NCBI RefSeq assembly: GCF_025989125.1
Contig: NZ_JAPDNR010000001.1
Span: 1,966,301 to 2,030,300 of the forward strand
DNA: 64,000 bases
Origin: Chitinophaga nivalis
Lineage (GTDB): Bacteria > Bacteroidota > Bacteroidia > Chitinophagales > Chitinophagaceae
Reading direction: 5' to 3'
Shown here: positions 44,238 through 53,251 of the stretch, one piece after another
How positions within the stretch are numbered: the first letter of the stretch is position 1
How the letters are laid out: each line of letters begins with the position of its first letter
Made by a program: the position numbers and the translations under genes
The notes under the pieces: model-generated
Told to the model about the DNA's origin: nothing
Databases searched by the model: none
The model's input: only the letters and a program-made list of their open reading frames with translations

Positions 44238-45422
44238 ATGGACAATGAAGCCGCATATTCATGGCAATACCTGGTCACACAGTACCTGAACAACCGGATT
44301 TCCAAATCCGAGCTGGAAATACTGTTGCAGAAAGTGGCGGCAGATGAACAGCCGGAGTTGCTGACGGCCGCATTGGAAGAGCAGTGGAAAGCAGCAGCAG
44401 CTGCTGTACCGGCAGACAGAGACTGGGATACAAAATTTACAGCCATGATGGCGGCGGTTCCGGAAATGCCGGTAAGGAAAGGTATACAACAGCCATTTAA
44501 ATGGCTGGCGGCAGCTATCATTTTACTGCTGGTAAGTGCAGGCAGCTATATTTTCTTTATTAAAAAAACGGCGCCGCAGCCGGTTGCGCAGGTAGCTGTA
44601 CAACCGTATGACCTGGCGCCGGGAACGGTAGGTGGTATATTGACATTGGCCAACGGAGAACAGATCCGGCTGGACAGCGCCGGCAACGGATTACTGGCCG
44701 TACAGGGCACTACCCGTGTTACCAACCGGCAGGGACATATTACCTATAATACTACCGGGAAGCACCACGAACAATCTTTATATAATACCATTACCACACC
44801 CAGAAGTAAACTGTTTCAACTGATCCTGGATGATGGTAGCCGCATCTGGCTGAATGCCGCATCTGCTGTTCGTTACCCCATCACTTTTTCCGGCGCCGAC
44901 AGGAAGGTATATCTTACCGGGGAGGCCTATTTTGAAATAGCCCCCCTGTATCGCCATGGAAAGCGCATCCCTTTTACCGTACATGCCAATGGCATGGATA
45001 TTAAAGTACTGGGTACTCATTTTAACGTCAATGCCTATACGGACGAAAAGCAGATTACCACCACCCTGCTGGAAGGAAGCGTAGCGGTTTCCGGTGGCGG
45101 AACAGCAGCCCTGCTGCGACCTGGTGAACAGGCACAGCTGCAGCCATCGCAGCACCTGACTATACACCAGGACATAGATACTGAAAGCGTGATGGCCTGG
45201 AAAAATGGTTACTTCTCTTTTGATCAGACCGACCTCCCCGCTGTGATGCGGCAAATCGCCCGGTGGTACGATGTAGATATCGTTTACGAAGGACGCATTC
45301 CTAACCGGCGCTTCGGCGGTGAGATATCCCGGAATAATCCGGTATCGCAGGTATTAAAAATCCTGGAAGAAAGTAAAATACATTTCAGAATAGAAGAAAA
45401 AAGGATCGTCGTATTACCATAA
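44238..45422 (+). CDS. FecR-type anti-sigma factor
   Basis: A 394-residue inner-membrane protein. The cytoplasmic N-terminal segment of about 87 residues holds the sigma factor, a single membrane helix spans about 88-108 (LAAAIILLLVSAGSYIFFI), and the periplasmic part has the FecR domain (RSKLFQLILDDGSRIWLNAASAVRYP near 190-215, LTGEAYFEI, VLGTHFNVNAY) and a C-terminal DUF4974-like region (RQIARWYDVDIVYEG...FGGEI). That last region should contact the STN domain of the SusC encoded next. An A-tract and hairpin lie just behind it. Confidence 0.94.
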   Translation: MDNEAAYSWQYLVTQYLNNRISKSELEILLQKVAADEQPELLTAALEEQWKAAAAAVPADRDWDTKFTAMMAAVPEMPVRKGIQQPFKWLAAAIILLLVSAGSYIFFIKKTAPQPVAQVAVQPYDLAPGTVGGILTLANGEQIRLDSAGNGLLAVQGTTRVTNRQGHITYNTTGKHHEQSLYNTITTPRSKLFQLILDDGSRIWLNAASAVRYPITFSGADRKVYLTGEAYFEIAPLYRHGKRIPFTVHANGMDIKVLGTHFNVNAYTDEKQITTTLLEGSVAVSGGGTAALLRPGEQAQLQPSQHLTIHQDIDTESVMAWKNGYFSFDQTDLPAVMRQIARWYDVDIVYEGRIPNRRFGGEISRNNPVSQVLKILEESKIHFRIEEKRIVVLP

Positions 45423-45427
45423 AAAAA

Positions 45428-45453
45428 CCGCTCTGAGGTGAGAGTCAGAGCGG
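45428..45453. repeat. Hairpin between fecR and susC
   Basis: CCGCTCTGA (45428-45436) pairs perfectly with 45445-45453 around an 8-base loop. A7 precedes it and no T-run follows on the plus strand, so it is a terminator only for minus-strand transcription; on the plus strand it may protect or separate messages. Confidence 0.7.
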
Positions 45454-45533
45454 CGGACAGTTCTGGTATATACTAATCATAACAATTTGTAGGAACGAAT
45501 TGCCTATTACTCAACCAAAACCACTACTAAAGT

Positions 45534-48500
45534 ATGGAAAAAATTCTACGTACCGCCTGGTATTTCAGCCGTCGGGTACTTCCTAAAACGTTCCTGTTTA
45601 TGAAGTTAACAGCCATTCTGCTTTTGGTTACCTGTTTACAGATTAGCGCTACCGGCTATTCACAGAAGGTAACCCTCACTGAAAAAAATGCACGGCTGGG
45701 TAAGGTGTTCCGTGCCATCAAAAAACAAACGGGTTATTCCTTTTTCTTTGATGAGTCCTGGATACAGCAAGCTGCTGCAGTCAACATCCAGGTAAAAGAT
45801 GCGCCACTGGAAAAGGTATTGGACCTTTGCTTTAAAAACCAGCCACTCACCTATGCTATTGTAGGGAATACGGTAGTAGTAAAACAAAAAGAACAGGAGG
45901 CTGCCAGTCCTGAAACAAGGATCAGTACACCGCCACCTGCACCCGTAAAAGGCGTGGTAAAAGATGCGGATCAAAATGTATTGCAAGGCGTTTCTGTACG
46001 CGTAAAAGGTACCAATAAAGGTACCACCACCAACGCAAACGGGGAGTATTCCCTGGTAGCAGAGCCGGGCGAAGTACTGGTGTTTACTTTTATCGGTTTT
46101 CAGCAAACAGAACTAACCGTAGGTAAAGATGATATCCGGCATATTGTGATGAAGATGGCCAGCAATGAGTTGGGCAATATAGTGGTCACCGCATTGGGTA
46201 TCACCAAAAAAGACCGTAAGCTGGGATATGCTGTGTCTACGGTGAATATCGATGAGATCCGCAATGCCAACAACGTATCACCTATTACCGCCCTGCAGGG
46301 AAAGGTAGCCGGTGTAAACATCAATGTGATGGGCGCTGCCGGTGTACAAACATCGCCCAGCATCATCATCCGTGGTGCTAAATCCCTGACAAAAAATAAC
46401 CAGCCTATTTTCGTGATAGATGGTATGGTATTAATGAACAACCAGGTAACAGGTGATCAGATAGATGAAGGCTCTCAGCTGAAAAACCTGAACCCGGACG
46501 ACTACGAATCCATGACGGTACTGAAAGGTGCTGCCGCTACTTCACTGTATGGTTCCAGGGGCGCCAATGGAGCGATTGTTATCACCACCAAAAAAGGAAA
46601 AGCCGGACAAGGATTGGGAGTAAGTTATAACTCTACCTACCAGACACAGGTCATCTATGAAAACGGATTGCCTTTGCAAAATGTGTATGGTAGTGGTGCT
46701 ATTGCCATCCGGGAAGGTAACTTCAAACCCGATGGCTCCCAGGTGAGTACTTCCTTTAGCTTTGGTCCGAAGATGGATGGTAGCATGCACCCATCGATAC
46801 ATGATGCCACCAAAATGGTACCGTACAGCCCACAGCCCAACAACTGGAAGACTTTCTTCCAGAACGGCAGATATATCAATAATAACGTGGCCCTGAGTGG
46901 GGGTAATGAGCAGGTAACCTACCGGTTTTCCTATTCCAATCTGCGCAATGATGGTACCTTACCCAATAACCGGTTAGGCCGTAACAACTTTGATTTCAGA
47001 ACCACCGGAAAAATCAATAAGGTATTTTCTGTAGAAGCCGGCGCCAGCTATGCGATTACAGATGTGCTGAATCCTTACGGGCAAGGCCGTTATTTCTGGG
47101 ATTCCGGTCAGAACCTGGGTTTCCTGACCTATTATTCCGTGCCGCGTAATACAGATCTGGCAGATTGGAAAGCGAACTACCGTAACGAAGACGGCTCTAT
47201 GAAAACCTATCAGTATGCACAATATGATAACGTAGTACGTACGGCTTTCAATCGCTTCGATAATCTCACCAAAGCCAGAAATGAAAAATCATTGCTGGCG
47301 AATGTATTGCTGAAAGCACAGGTAACAGACTGGCTGGATGTAAGTACCAAAGCGAATTTCAGCAGCTACCGCATATTTTATGAAAACAAGGAGAAAGGCA
47401 GTGGCGCCTATGGTGCCGGTGGTTCCTATGAAGTAGGTGGTGACTATTCCAGCCTGTACAACTACCTGTTTATGATACATGGTACCCGCAAACTCCATAA
47501 AGACCTGGAGCTGGATGTGCGTGTCGTGAATGAATATTACGGTAACGGTAAAAAAGAAGAATTCGGCGCCAGAACAGATGGCGGATTAATTGTACCGAAT
47601 GTATTCACCCTCAGTAATTCTGTGAATGATATCCGGAATACCCGTAAGTATACTTTCAAAACCCCGAACGAGAAAGTAGTGGGTGTAGGTGGTATCGTAA
47701 ACCTGAGCTATAAAGAATATTTAAACCTGGAGTTAACCGCCCGGCAGGATTGGTTGTCGTCGCTGACTTATCCGGATGGGGTAGTGGGAGCCAACAACTA
47801 TGGCGTGTTCTATCCTTCCGTGAATGTATCCTGGGCATTTTCAGATATGTGGAGAAAAGCGATGCCGGCCTGGTTGTCTTTCGGTAAGCTGCGCGCTTCC
47901 GTGGCCTGGGTAGGATCGGGTACAGAAGCGTACCAGACTGCTTTTGGCACCTTTACACAAGGTACGGTGCTGGACCAGGATGGCAAATCGGTGGTGACCG
48001 GCTCCCAGCTGATTCAGGATGTATTGCCCAACCTGAACCTGAAACCGGAGATACAGCGCTCTATTGAACTGGGAACCAATTTATCTTTCCTGGATGATTT
48101 TGTAAACCTGGATTTTGCCTGGTATAAAACCAATACGTTCAATCAGATTTTAACGATCGACGGTACCCTGGAAACCGGGTATAGAAAAACCCGGATCAAC
48201 GCAGGTAATATCCAGAATCAGGGGATAGAAGTATTGTTAAATGTAACGCCTATACGAAAAAAAGACCTGCGGCTGGATCTGTCACTCAACTTTACCCGTA
48301 ACCGCGGTACCCTGCGGGAACTGAGTCCGGGTTTGAAAGAATATGCCCTGATGGAAAGTTATAATGGCGCGGGTGTATATGCCTATGAAGGTGGTGCCTT
48401 TGGTGTGCTTACTGCTACCAGTCACCGGCAGTATGATCCTAAAACCGGTTTCCCCTTGCTGCGGGTAGGTGGTCGTAATGCTTCCGCTGATCCGGAAGTA

Positions 48501-49223
48501 AAACGCGACTTCCAGGAATACAGCTGGTTGCAGCAACCGATCAATGCACAGAACCGTCGTGTAGATATGGGACGGGTAGAACCGGATTTTCTGGGTGGTT
48601 TCAATGCCAATCTCCGTTACAAACAGTTTAGCTTATATGTACAACTGGATGGCCGCTTTGGTGGACTTGCCTATTCAGAAGCCTACAACTACGGCATGCA
48701 GCGGGGTAACCTGAAAAACACCATGCAGTACCGGGATCAGGAAAATGGCGGCGTAGCGCGTATTGATTCCTATACCGGGCAGACCGTATATGATGGCGCT
48801 ATCCCGGATGCCGTATTTGCCCCCGGTGAAAAAAGCCCTAAAACGAAAGAAGATATCGGTGGTATGACATTCCGCGAAGCCTATGATAAAGGACTGATAG
48901 AATCCTGGAAAGCAGGTTCTTACTACATCAATACTTTTGGCTGGAGTAGTAATCTGGACAATGGATCCGCGACTAAAATCTCCTGGCTGATGCTGCGGGA
49001 AATTACATTGGGTTACCAGGTACCTAAAAATGTGATCAGCAAAATACGGATGAAAGGCGCCGGCGTAAGATTTACTGCCCGTAACATTGTATACCTCTAC
49101 AATGGTTTAACTGGCGGTCAGAATCCGGAATCCCTGCAAAGTAATAATCCGTTTAATCCGGTGATTACGGGTGCCGTTCCATTTTCGCGCAACTATGCCC
49201 TGTCTGTGAATATCAATCTCTAA
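45534..49223 (+). CDS. SusC/RagA TonB-dependent receptor with STN signalling domain
   Basis: A 1229-residue outer-membrane receptor. It has a long signal peptide (about 1-44, hydrophobic core LTAILLLVTCLQISATG), a secretin/TonB short N-terminal (STN) domain at about 65-115 (VNIQVKDAPLEKVLDLCFKN), a carboxypeptidase-regulatory-like domain at about 136-212, the motif NIVVTALGITKKDRK in place of the usual VVVGYG, a plug with PIFVIDGMV and SRGANGAIVITTKKGKAGQG, and a barrel ending NYALSVNINL. The STN domain fits regulation through the FecR and ECF proteins encoded just upstream. SusD follows after 20 bases. The ligand is unknown. Confidence 0.95.
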   Translation: MEKILRTAWYFSRRVLPKTFLFMKLTAILLLVTCLQISATGYSQKVTLTEKNARLGKVFRAIKKQTGYSFFFDESWIQQAAAVNIQVKDAPLEKVLDLCFKNQPLTYAIVGNTVVVKQKEQEAASPETRISTPPPAPVKGVVKDADQNVLQGVSVRVKGTNKGTTTNANGEYSLVAEPGEVLVFTFIGFQQTELTVGKDDIRHIVMKMASNELGNIVVTALGITKKDRKLGYAVSTVNIDEIRNANNVSPITALQGKVAGVNINVMGAAGVQTSPSIIIRGAKSLTKNNQPIFVIDGMVLMNNQVTGDQIDEGSQLKNLNPDDYESMTVLKGAAATSLYGSRGANGAIVITTKKGKAGQGLGVSYNSTYQTQVIYENGLPLQNVYGSGAIAIREGNFKPDGSQVSTSFSFGPKMDGSMHPSIHDATKMVPYSPQPNNWKTFFQNGRYINNNVALSGGNEQVTYRFSYSNLRNDGTLPNNRLGRNNFDFRTTGKINKVFSVEAGASYAITDVLNPYGQGRYFWDSGQNLGFLTYYSVPRNTDLADWKANYRNEDGSMKTYQYAQYDNVVRTAFNRFDNLTKARNEKSLLANVLLKAQVTDWLDVSTKANFSSYRIFYENKEKGSGAYGAGGSYEVGGDYSSLYNYLFMIHGTRKLHKDLELDVRVVNEYYGNGKKEEFGARTDGGLIVPNVFTLSNSVNDIRNTRKYTFKTPNEKVVGVGGIVNLSYKEYLNLELTARQDWLSSLTYPDGVVGANNYGVFYPSVNVSWAFSDMWRKAMPAWLSFGKLRASVAWVGSGTEAYQTAFGTFTQGTVLDQDGKSVVTGSQLIQDVLPNLNLKPEIQRSIELGTNLSFLDDFVNLDFAWYKTNTFNQILTIDGTLETGYRKTRINAGNIQNQGIEVLLNVTPIRKKDLRLDLSLNFTRNRGTLRELSPGLKEYALMESYNGAGVYAYEGGAFGVLTATSHRQYDPKTGFPLLRVGGRNASADPEVKRDFQEYSWLQQPINAQNRRVDMGRVEPDFLGGFNANLRYKQFSLYVQLDGRFGGLAYSEAYNYGMQRGNLKNTMQYRDQENGGVARIDSYTGQTVYDGAIPDAVFAPGEKSPKTKEDIGGMTFREAYDKGLIESWKAGSYYINTFGWSSNLDNGSATKISWLMLREITLGYQVPKNVISKIRMKGAGVRFTARNIVYLYNGLTGGQNPESLQSNNPFNPVITGAVPFSRNYALSVNINL

Positions 49224-49243
49224 CCCGTTAAAGCAATAATCAA

Positions 49244-51064
49244 ATGAAAAACATATATACGATAGCGTTAGGATTGCTGATGGCAGGTACCCTGGCGCAG
49301 TCCTGTAAAAAAGAGATGCAGGAAATCAATACCGATCCTAATCAGCTGAATGAAACCCGGCCTGAGTTTCTGTTTACCAGCGCTACCTTAAACTACTCAC
49401 TGCCGGGACGTAGTCAGCTGATGAATAAATACCGTACCACCCTGCGTTACATGCAATACATTGTGTCTGATAACGTAGATAAGGCGGATATGGAACAACC
49501 CTATTGTGATGACCAGAAAACCACCTTTCCGGATCCGGGTAGTAGCGGCGCCCTGTATTTCGACTTCTACAATTCCATCGGCAGGGATTGTGCGCGTCTG
49601 CTGGATCAGATCAATGCCATCAAAGAAGAGGGCCGGCGGTCTACTTACCGGGAGCTGGCTGCCATCTGCCGGATTATGTTTACCTACGATGCCTGGAAAG
49701 TGATGGATATCTACGGTGCGATGCCTTATTCGCAGGCGTTTAATGTGACTGCATTCCCGTTGCCCGTATATGATTACAACTGGCAGGCTTACCAGGTTTT
49801 CGACAAACAACTCCGCGATGCTGCAGATGTATTGCGGGCGAAGTATACCGGACAGGTGAATCTATCCAAACAGGATTTCTTCTACAATGGTAATATGGAA
49901 AACTGGTTGCGGTTTACCAATACGTTGCGTATTAAAATTGCCCAGCGTTTTGAAAAGCGGAATCCGGCGCATCTGCAGGCGGTATTGCAGGATATTGCGA
50001 CCAATTACCAGTCTATGATTATTGCCAATAATGCCGGTTCTTTTGGTTACAGCAATGTACAGGACTGGAATAATAATGTGGATGACCTGGATCAGATACA
50101 GAATGTATACGTAGCGGCCTATCCGTTTGTGACCTTCCTGAAATCCACCAGAGATCCGCGTTTGCCGCTGATGGTACGTCGCAATGACTGGGGAGATAAT
50201 TACCAGGCTTATAAGGATATACAGGAAAAAGGAATACCGGAATCCAAAGCGCTCTTAAATGATCCGCTGGTGAATTCCTCCCGCTATTGGGGAAAACATG
50301 TGTTCAGTGCTTCCAATGGCGCCGCATACGGTTGGGAAGGACAGCCTAAAACAAAACAGTTTACCATTAAGGACGGAGATAAGACCGCTTCCAGAACACT
50401 GAGTTTTATATCGCTGATTCAAACCCGCCTGTTTGTAAAGAATGGTGGTTTTAAAGCCAATAATCCGACATTACATAAAGATGAAACTGTGGTGGATGGT
50501 AATACCATCAAAATGCGTACATCGTTACTGAACTATGCAGAAACCTGCTTTATGATGGCTGAAATAGCGGCCAAAGGCGGCAATGGTTTTGGTAAGTCAG
50601 CGGCGGCCTGGTATGAAGCAGGGGTAACCGCTTCCTTTGACTACTACAAAGCCCTGGGGATTTCACAGAATACGCCAGGGGCAGCCGATGCCCAGCTGGG
50701 CGACTTCCTGACCCGTTATCCCTATAATGGACTGACCAGTGTTTATTCACAGGCATGGGTAAACTTTTTAACGGAGCCGGAAGAAGCCTGGGCGATGTGG
50801 AAACGTACGGGTTATCCACAGCAGGAAACCTTTAATCCGGCAGGACCGAATAAGATAGGAGATGGATCGGGTATTGCTTACCTGGAGACATTATATACCG
50901 GATCGCAGTACCTGAAAATTCCGCGCAGGGCTGTGTTGCAGATCACGTCTACACAGATGGGGCCTAACCTGGATAAAGCTATTGATGATATGAAAGCAAA
51001 AGATCCTGATTATGGTGTGGATCGACTGGATACAAGAGGACGTATCTGGTGGGATATGAAATAA
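49244..51064 (+). CDS. SusD-like lipoprotein of the signalling uptake pair
   Basis: A 606-residue lipoprotein with signal TLAQSC (Cys21), matching the SusD/RagB subgroup PF12771: INTDPNQLNETRPEFLF near residues 28-44, IMFTYDAWKVMDIYGAMPYSQAF near 145-167, NYAETCFMMAEIAAKGG near 428, and the C-terminal RLDTRGRIWWDMK. It is longer than the classic SusD of the first two loci. It lids the STN-SusC barrel. The gene ends in a strong bidirectional terminator. Confidence 0.93.
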   Translation: MKNIYTIALGLLMAGTLAQSCKKEMQEINTDPNQLNETRPEFLFTSATLNYSLPGRSQLMNKYRTTLRYMQYIVSDNVDKADMEQPYCDDQKTTFPDPGSSGALYFDFYNSIGRDCARLLDQINAIKEEGRRSTYRELAAICRIMFTYDAWKVMDIYGAMPYSQAFNVTAFPLPVYDYNWQAYQVFDKQLRDAADVLRAKYTGQVNLSKQDFFYNGNMENWLRFTNTLRIKIAQRFEKRNPAHLQAVLQDIATNYQSMIIANNAGSFGYSNVQDWNNNVDDLDQIQNVYVAAYPFVTFLKSTRDPRLPLMVRRNDWGDNYQAYKDIQEKGIPESKALLNDPLVNSSRYWGKHVFSASNGAAYGWEGQPKTKQFTIKDGDKTASRTLSFISLIQTRLFVKNGGFKANNPTLHKDETVVDGNTIKMRTSLLNYAETCFMMAEIAAKGGNGFGKSAAAWYEAGVTASFDYYKALGISQNTPGAADAQLGDFLTRYPYNGLTSVYSQAWVNFLTEPEEAWAMWKRTGYPQQETFNPAGPNKIGDGSGIAYLETLYTGSQYLKIPRRAVLQITSTQMGPNLDKAIDDMKAKDPDYGVDRLDTRGRIWWDMK

Positions 51065-51080
51065 ACTTTACCACATAGAC

Positions 51081-51141
51081 AACGCCTCCCGGTAAGCCCT
51101 ATACGAAAATACTTCGTGGCGGTTCCGGGAGGCGTTTTTTT
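51081..51141. terminator. Intrinsic terminator after the signalling susCD operon
   Basis: AACGCCTCCCGG (51081-51092) and its exact complement (51125-51136) enclose a 32-base loop and are followed by a T-run reaching the end of the convergent regulator gene. Confidence 0.9.
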
Positions 51142-51769
51142 ATTTTTCGGATATCTGATAGGCGCATCTTCTGGCGCCGGCCAGTATGTGATCTATCCGT
51201 TTGATTTGTACGTTTTCGCCCAATACTGTCTGGAAGGTATTGAGTTCAGATTTGCAGAAGCCCTGACAGGCCTGTGCCGCCGCGCAGATCGGGCAGTGGT
51301 TTTCGATGAGCAGATAACCCGCGTCTTCTTTTTTATAGGCAGCCATATAGCCATCATGGCTGCGTATTTCCGCCAGTTTGCCTAATTTATTTTCCAGCCC
51401 GGAACAATCTCTCAGCGCTTCCTGGTATTTATGGATCATCTTTTTTTCATTGGCAGTAATGACTGCCTGTACGGCTTCTTCGCCCAATGCTTCCCGCATG
51501 GTTGTGATCAGCTTCACTGTGAGATCCGCATGGTTATCCGAAAACTGGGCATGGCCCAGGCTTGTCAATGCCCAGATTTGCTGGGGCCTGCCACGGCCTT
51601 TCGCAATGGTAGTGGCTTCTACCAGGCCTTCACTGCTCAGTTTCAGCAGTTTAAGCCGTACGCCCACAACGGTTATTTTCAATGCTTTCGCCAATGCAGA
51701 TAATGGCAGCGGCCCCTGGTGCTTCAATATCCATACCGCCTCATCGTAGTCCGCCATCCTATTATTCAT
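51140..51769 (-). CDS. SufR-like winged-helix regulator with cysteine cluster
   Basis: A 209-residue regulator of the COG2345 type. The longer open frame adds residues that do not look like a protein start, so I take the ATG at 51769 (51757 is an alternative). A winged helix lies at about 8-65 (LPLSALAKALKITVVGVRLKLLKLSSEGLVE, with wing KGRGRPQQIWAL). The C-terminal part has HCPICAAAQACQGFCKSEL with Cys159, 162, 168 and 172, and Cys202 further on. SufR proteins ligate an Fe-S cluster with cysteines in this region and switch DNA binding on redox or iron state. It is divergent from an RND efflux operon with two palindromes in the gap, and may control that operon; the signal is inferred. Confidence 0.78.
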   Translation of the reverse strand: MNNRMADYDEAVWILKHQGPLPLSALAKALKITVVGVRLKLLKLSSEGLVEATTIAKGRGRPQQIWALTSLGHAQFSDNHADLTVKLITTMREALGEEAVQAVITANEKKMIHKYQEALRDCSGLENKLGKLAEIRSHDGYMAAYKKEDAGYLLIENHCPICAAAQACQGFCKSELNTFQTVLGENVQIKRIDHILAGARRCAYQISEK

Positions 51770-51879
51770 AATAAAGAAAGTATTTATTTGGTTTATTAGG
51801 CAAATGTAATAATTTTGTGGCTGTAAATTAAAGTTAATAGCGCTGATAATAAAATAACGGACATACCAGATAACAATCA

Positions 51880-51936
51880 CCAACATAGCTGCTGACAGGT
51901 ATGTTGGCTAATGCAGGAAAATTACTTTTCCTGCAT
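51880..51936. promoter_or_regulatory. Two adjacent palindromes in the regulator/efflux divergent region
   Basis: CCAACATA (51880-51887) pairs with 51900-51907, and ATGCAGGAAAA (51911-51921) pairs with 51926-51936 around a 4-base loop. Neither is followed by a T-run and no gene end is near, so operator function for the divergent regulator is more likely than termination. Confidence 0.5.
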
Positions 51937-52049
51937 GCTACTCCATACATGCTTTTTTAAAATATAGTTACTGCTGAAAAAAGAAAAATACAGCGGCGGG
52001 GGATTGCTATGCCGGTATGTCCGGGTTTATGTCATTGAAAAAAAATACC

Positions 52050-53201
52050 ATGAAAAAAAATACACCTGTCCTGATTCTTTGTGCTTCCGCATGGCTGTTG
52101 TTGGCCACTGCCTGTAAGAATAATGCGGCCCCGGCTGCAGCGGCTACCGCCCCGGCCAATTACCCGGTTATTACGATTGCCCAGCAGGAAGTGATGCTGC
52201 ATGCCGATTATCCGGCGGCTATTCAAGGGCAACAGAATATTGAGATCCGTCCGAAGGTGGATGGCTATATTTTACAGCAGCTGGTAGACGAAGGCGCTGC
52301 CGTGAAAAAAGGGCAATTGTTATTCCGTATTCATGCACCACAATACGAGCAGGAAGTACGCACGGCTACAGCAGCGATCAAACGTGCGGCAGCCGAAGTA
52401 GCCACGGCAAAAATGCAGGTGAAAAAAGTAACGCCGCTGGTGCAGAAAGAAATTATCAGCAACTATGAACTGGAAGCGTTACAGTTTACGCTGCAAGCCA
52501 AAGAAGCGGAACTGGCGCAGGCACAGGCCAGCCTGGCCAATGCACAGACCAATTTAGGATATACTACCATCACCAGTCCGGCAGATGGTGTGATTGGTAC
52601 CATCCCCTATAAAATCGGGAGCCTGGTAAGCAGTACTTCACCGCAACCGTTAACAACGTTATCCAATATCTCCAGTGTGTATGCCTATTTCTCTTTTAAT
52701 GAGAAACAGTTCCTGGACTTTTTGCAGGGATATAAAGGTAATACCATGAAAGAAAAACTGAGTCAGCTGCCACCTGTTACCCTGATACTTTCCAATGGTG
52801 TGGAATACGATGAAAAGGGCCGGCTGGAAACCATCAGCGGATTAATCAATACAGAAACCGGTACCGTGAATTTCCGGGCTACGTTCCCCAATCCTGCAGG
52901 CCTGATCCGAAGCGGAGGCAGTGCCGTGGTGCGTATTCCGCAGCAGCATACAGCAGCCTTGCTGATACCTAAAAAGGCTACCTACGAATTACAGGGCAAA
53001 TACTTTGTGTTTACCGTAGATAAAAACAATGTGGTGAAAAGTACGGAAGTGATGCCGGAGCAGGCGGCAACACCGGATTACTACGTTATCAGCGCCGGAT
53101 TGAAAACAGGCGACCGTGTCGTCGCAGACGGGATAGGTTCCCTGCAGGATGGTACCACCATTCAACCTGTGATCGCTGGTGCTGTGAAGCTCCGTCATTA
53201 A
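52050..53201 (+). CDS. RND efflux periplasmic adaptor (membrane fusion protein)
   Basis: A 383-residue lipoprotein; the ATG at 52050 places a lipobox LLATAC at Cys22. It has a biotinyl-lipoyl half-motif (IEIRPKVDGYILQQLVDEGAAVKKGQLLFRI near 62-92), a coiled-coil hairpin rich in Ala/Gln/Glu at about 97-170, the second lipoyl half (NLGYTTITSPADGVIGTIPYKIGSLV), and beta-barrel and membrane-proximal domains. AcrA/MexA-type adaptors link the inner-membrane pump to the outer-membrane channel. The pump gene follows after 50 bases and the channel gene overlaps the pump gene, so this is a complete tripartite operon. Confidence 0.94.
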   Translation: MKKNTPVLILCASAWLLLATACKNNAAPAAAATAPANYPVITIAQQEVMLHADYPAAIQGQQNIEIRPKVDGYILQQLVDEGAAVKKGQLLFRIHAPQYEQEVRTATAAIKRAAAEVATAKMQVKKVTPLVQKEIISNYELEALQFTLQAKEAELAQAQASLANAQTNLGYTTITSPADGVIGTIPYKIGSLVSSTSPQPLTTLSNISSVYAYFSFNEKQFLDFLQGYKGNTMKEKLSQLPPVTLILSNGVEYDEKGRLETISGLINTETGTVNFRATFPNPAGLIRSGGSAVVRIPQQHTAALLIPKKATYELQGKYFVFTVDKNNVVKSTEVMPEQAATPDYYVISAGLKTGDRVVADGIGSLQDGTTIQPVIAGAVKLRH

Positions 53202-53251
53202 TCCTGGCAAACTGCCATGGCATTTCATTTACGCGGAAAATATTTTCGATT

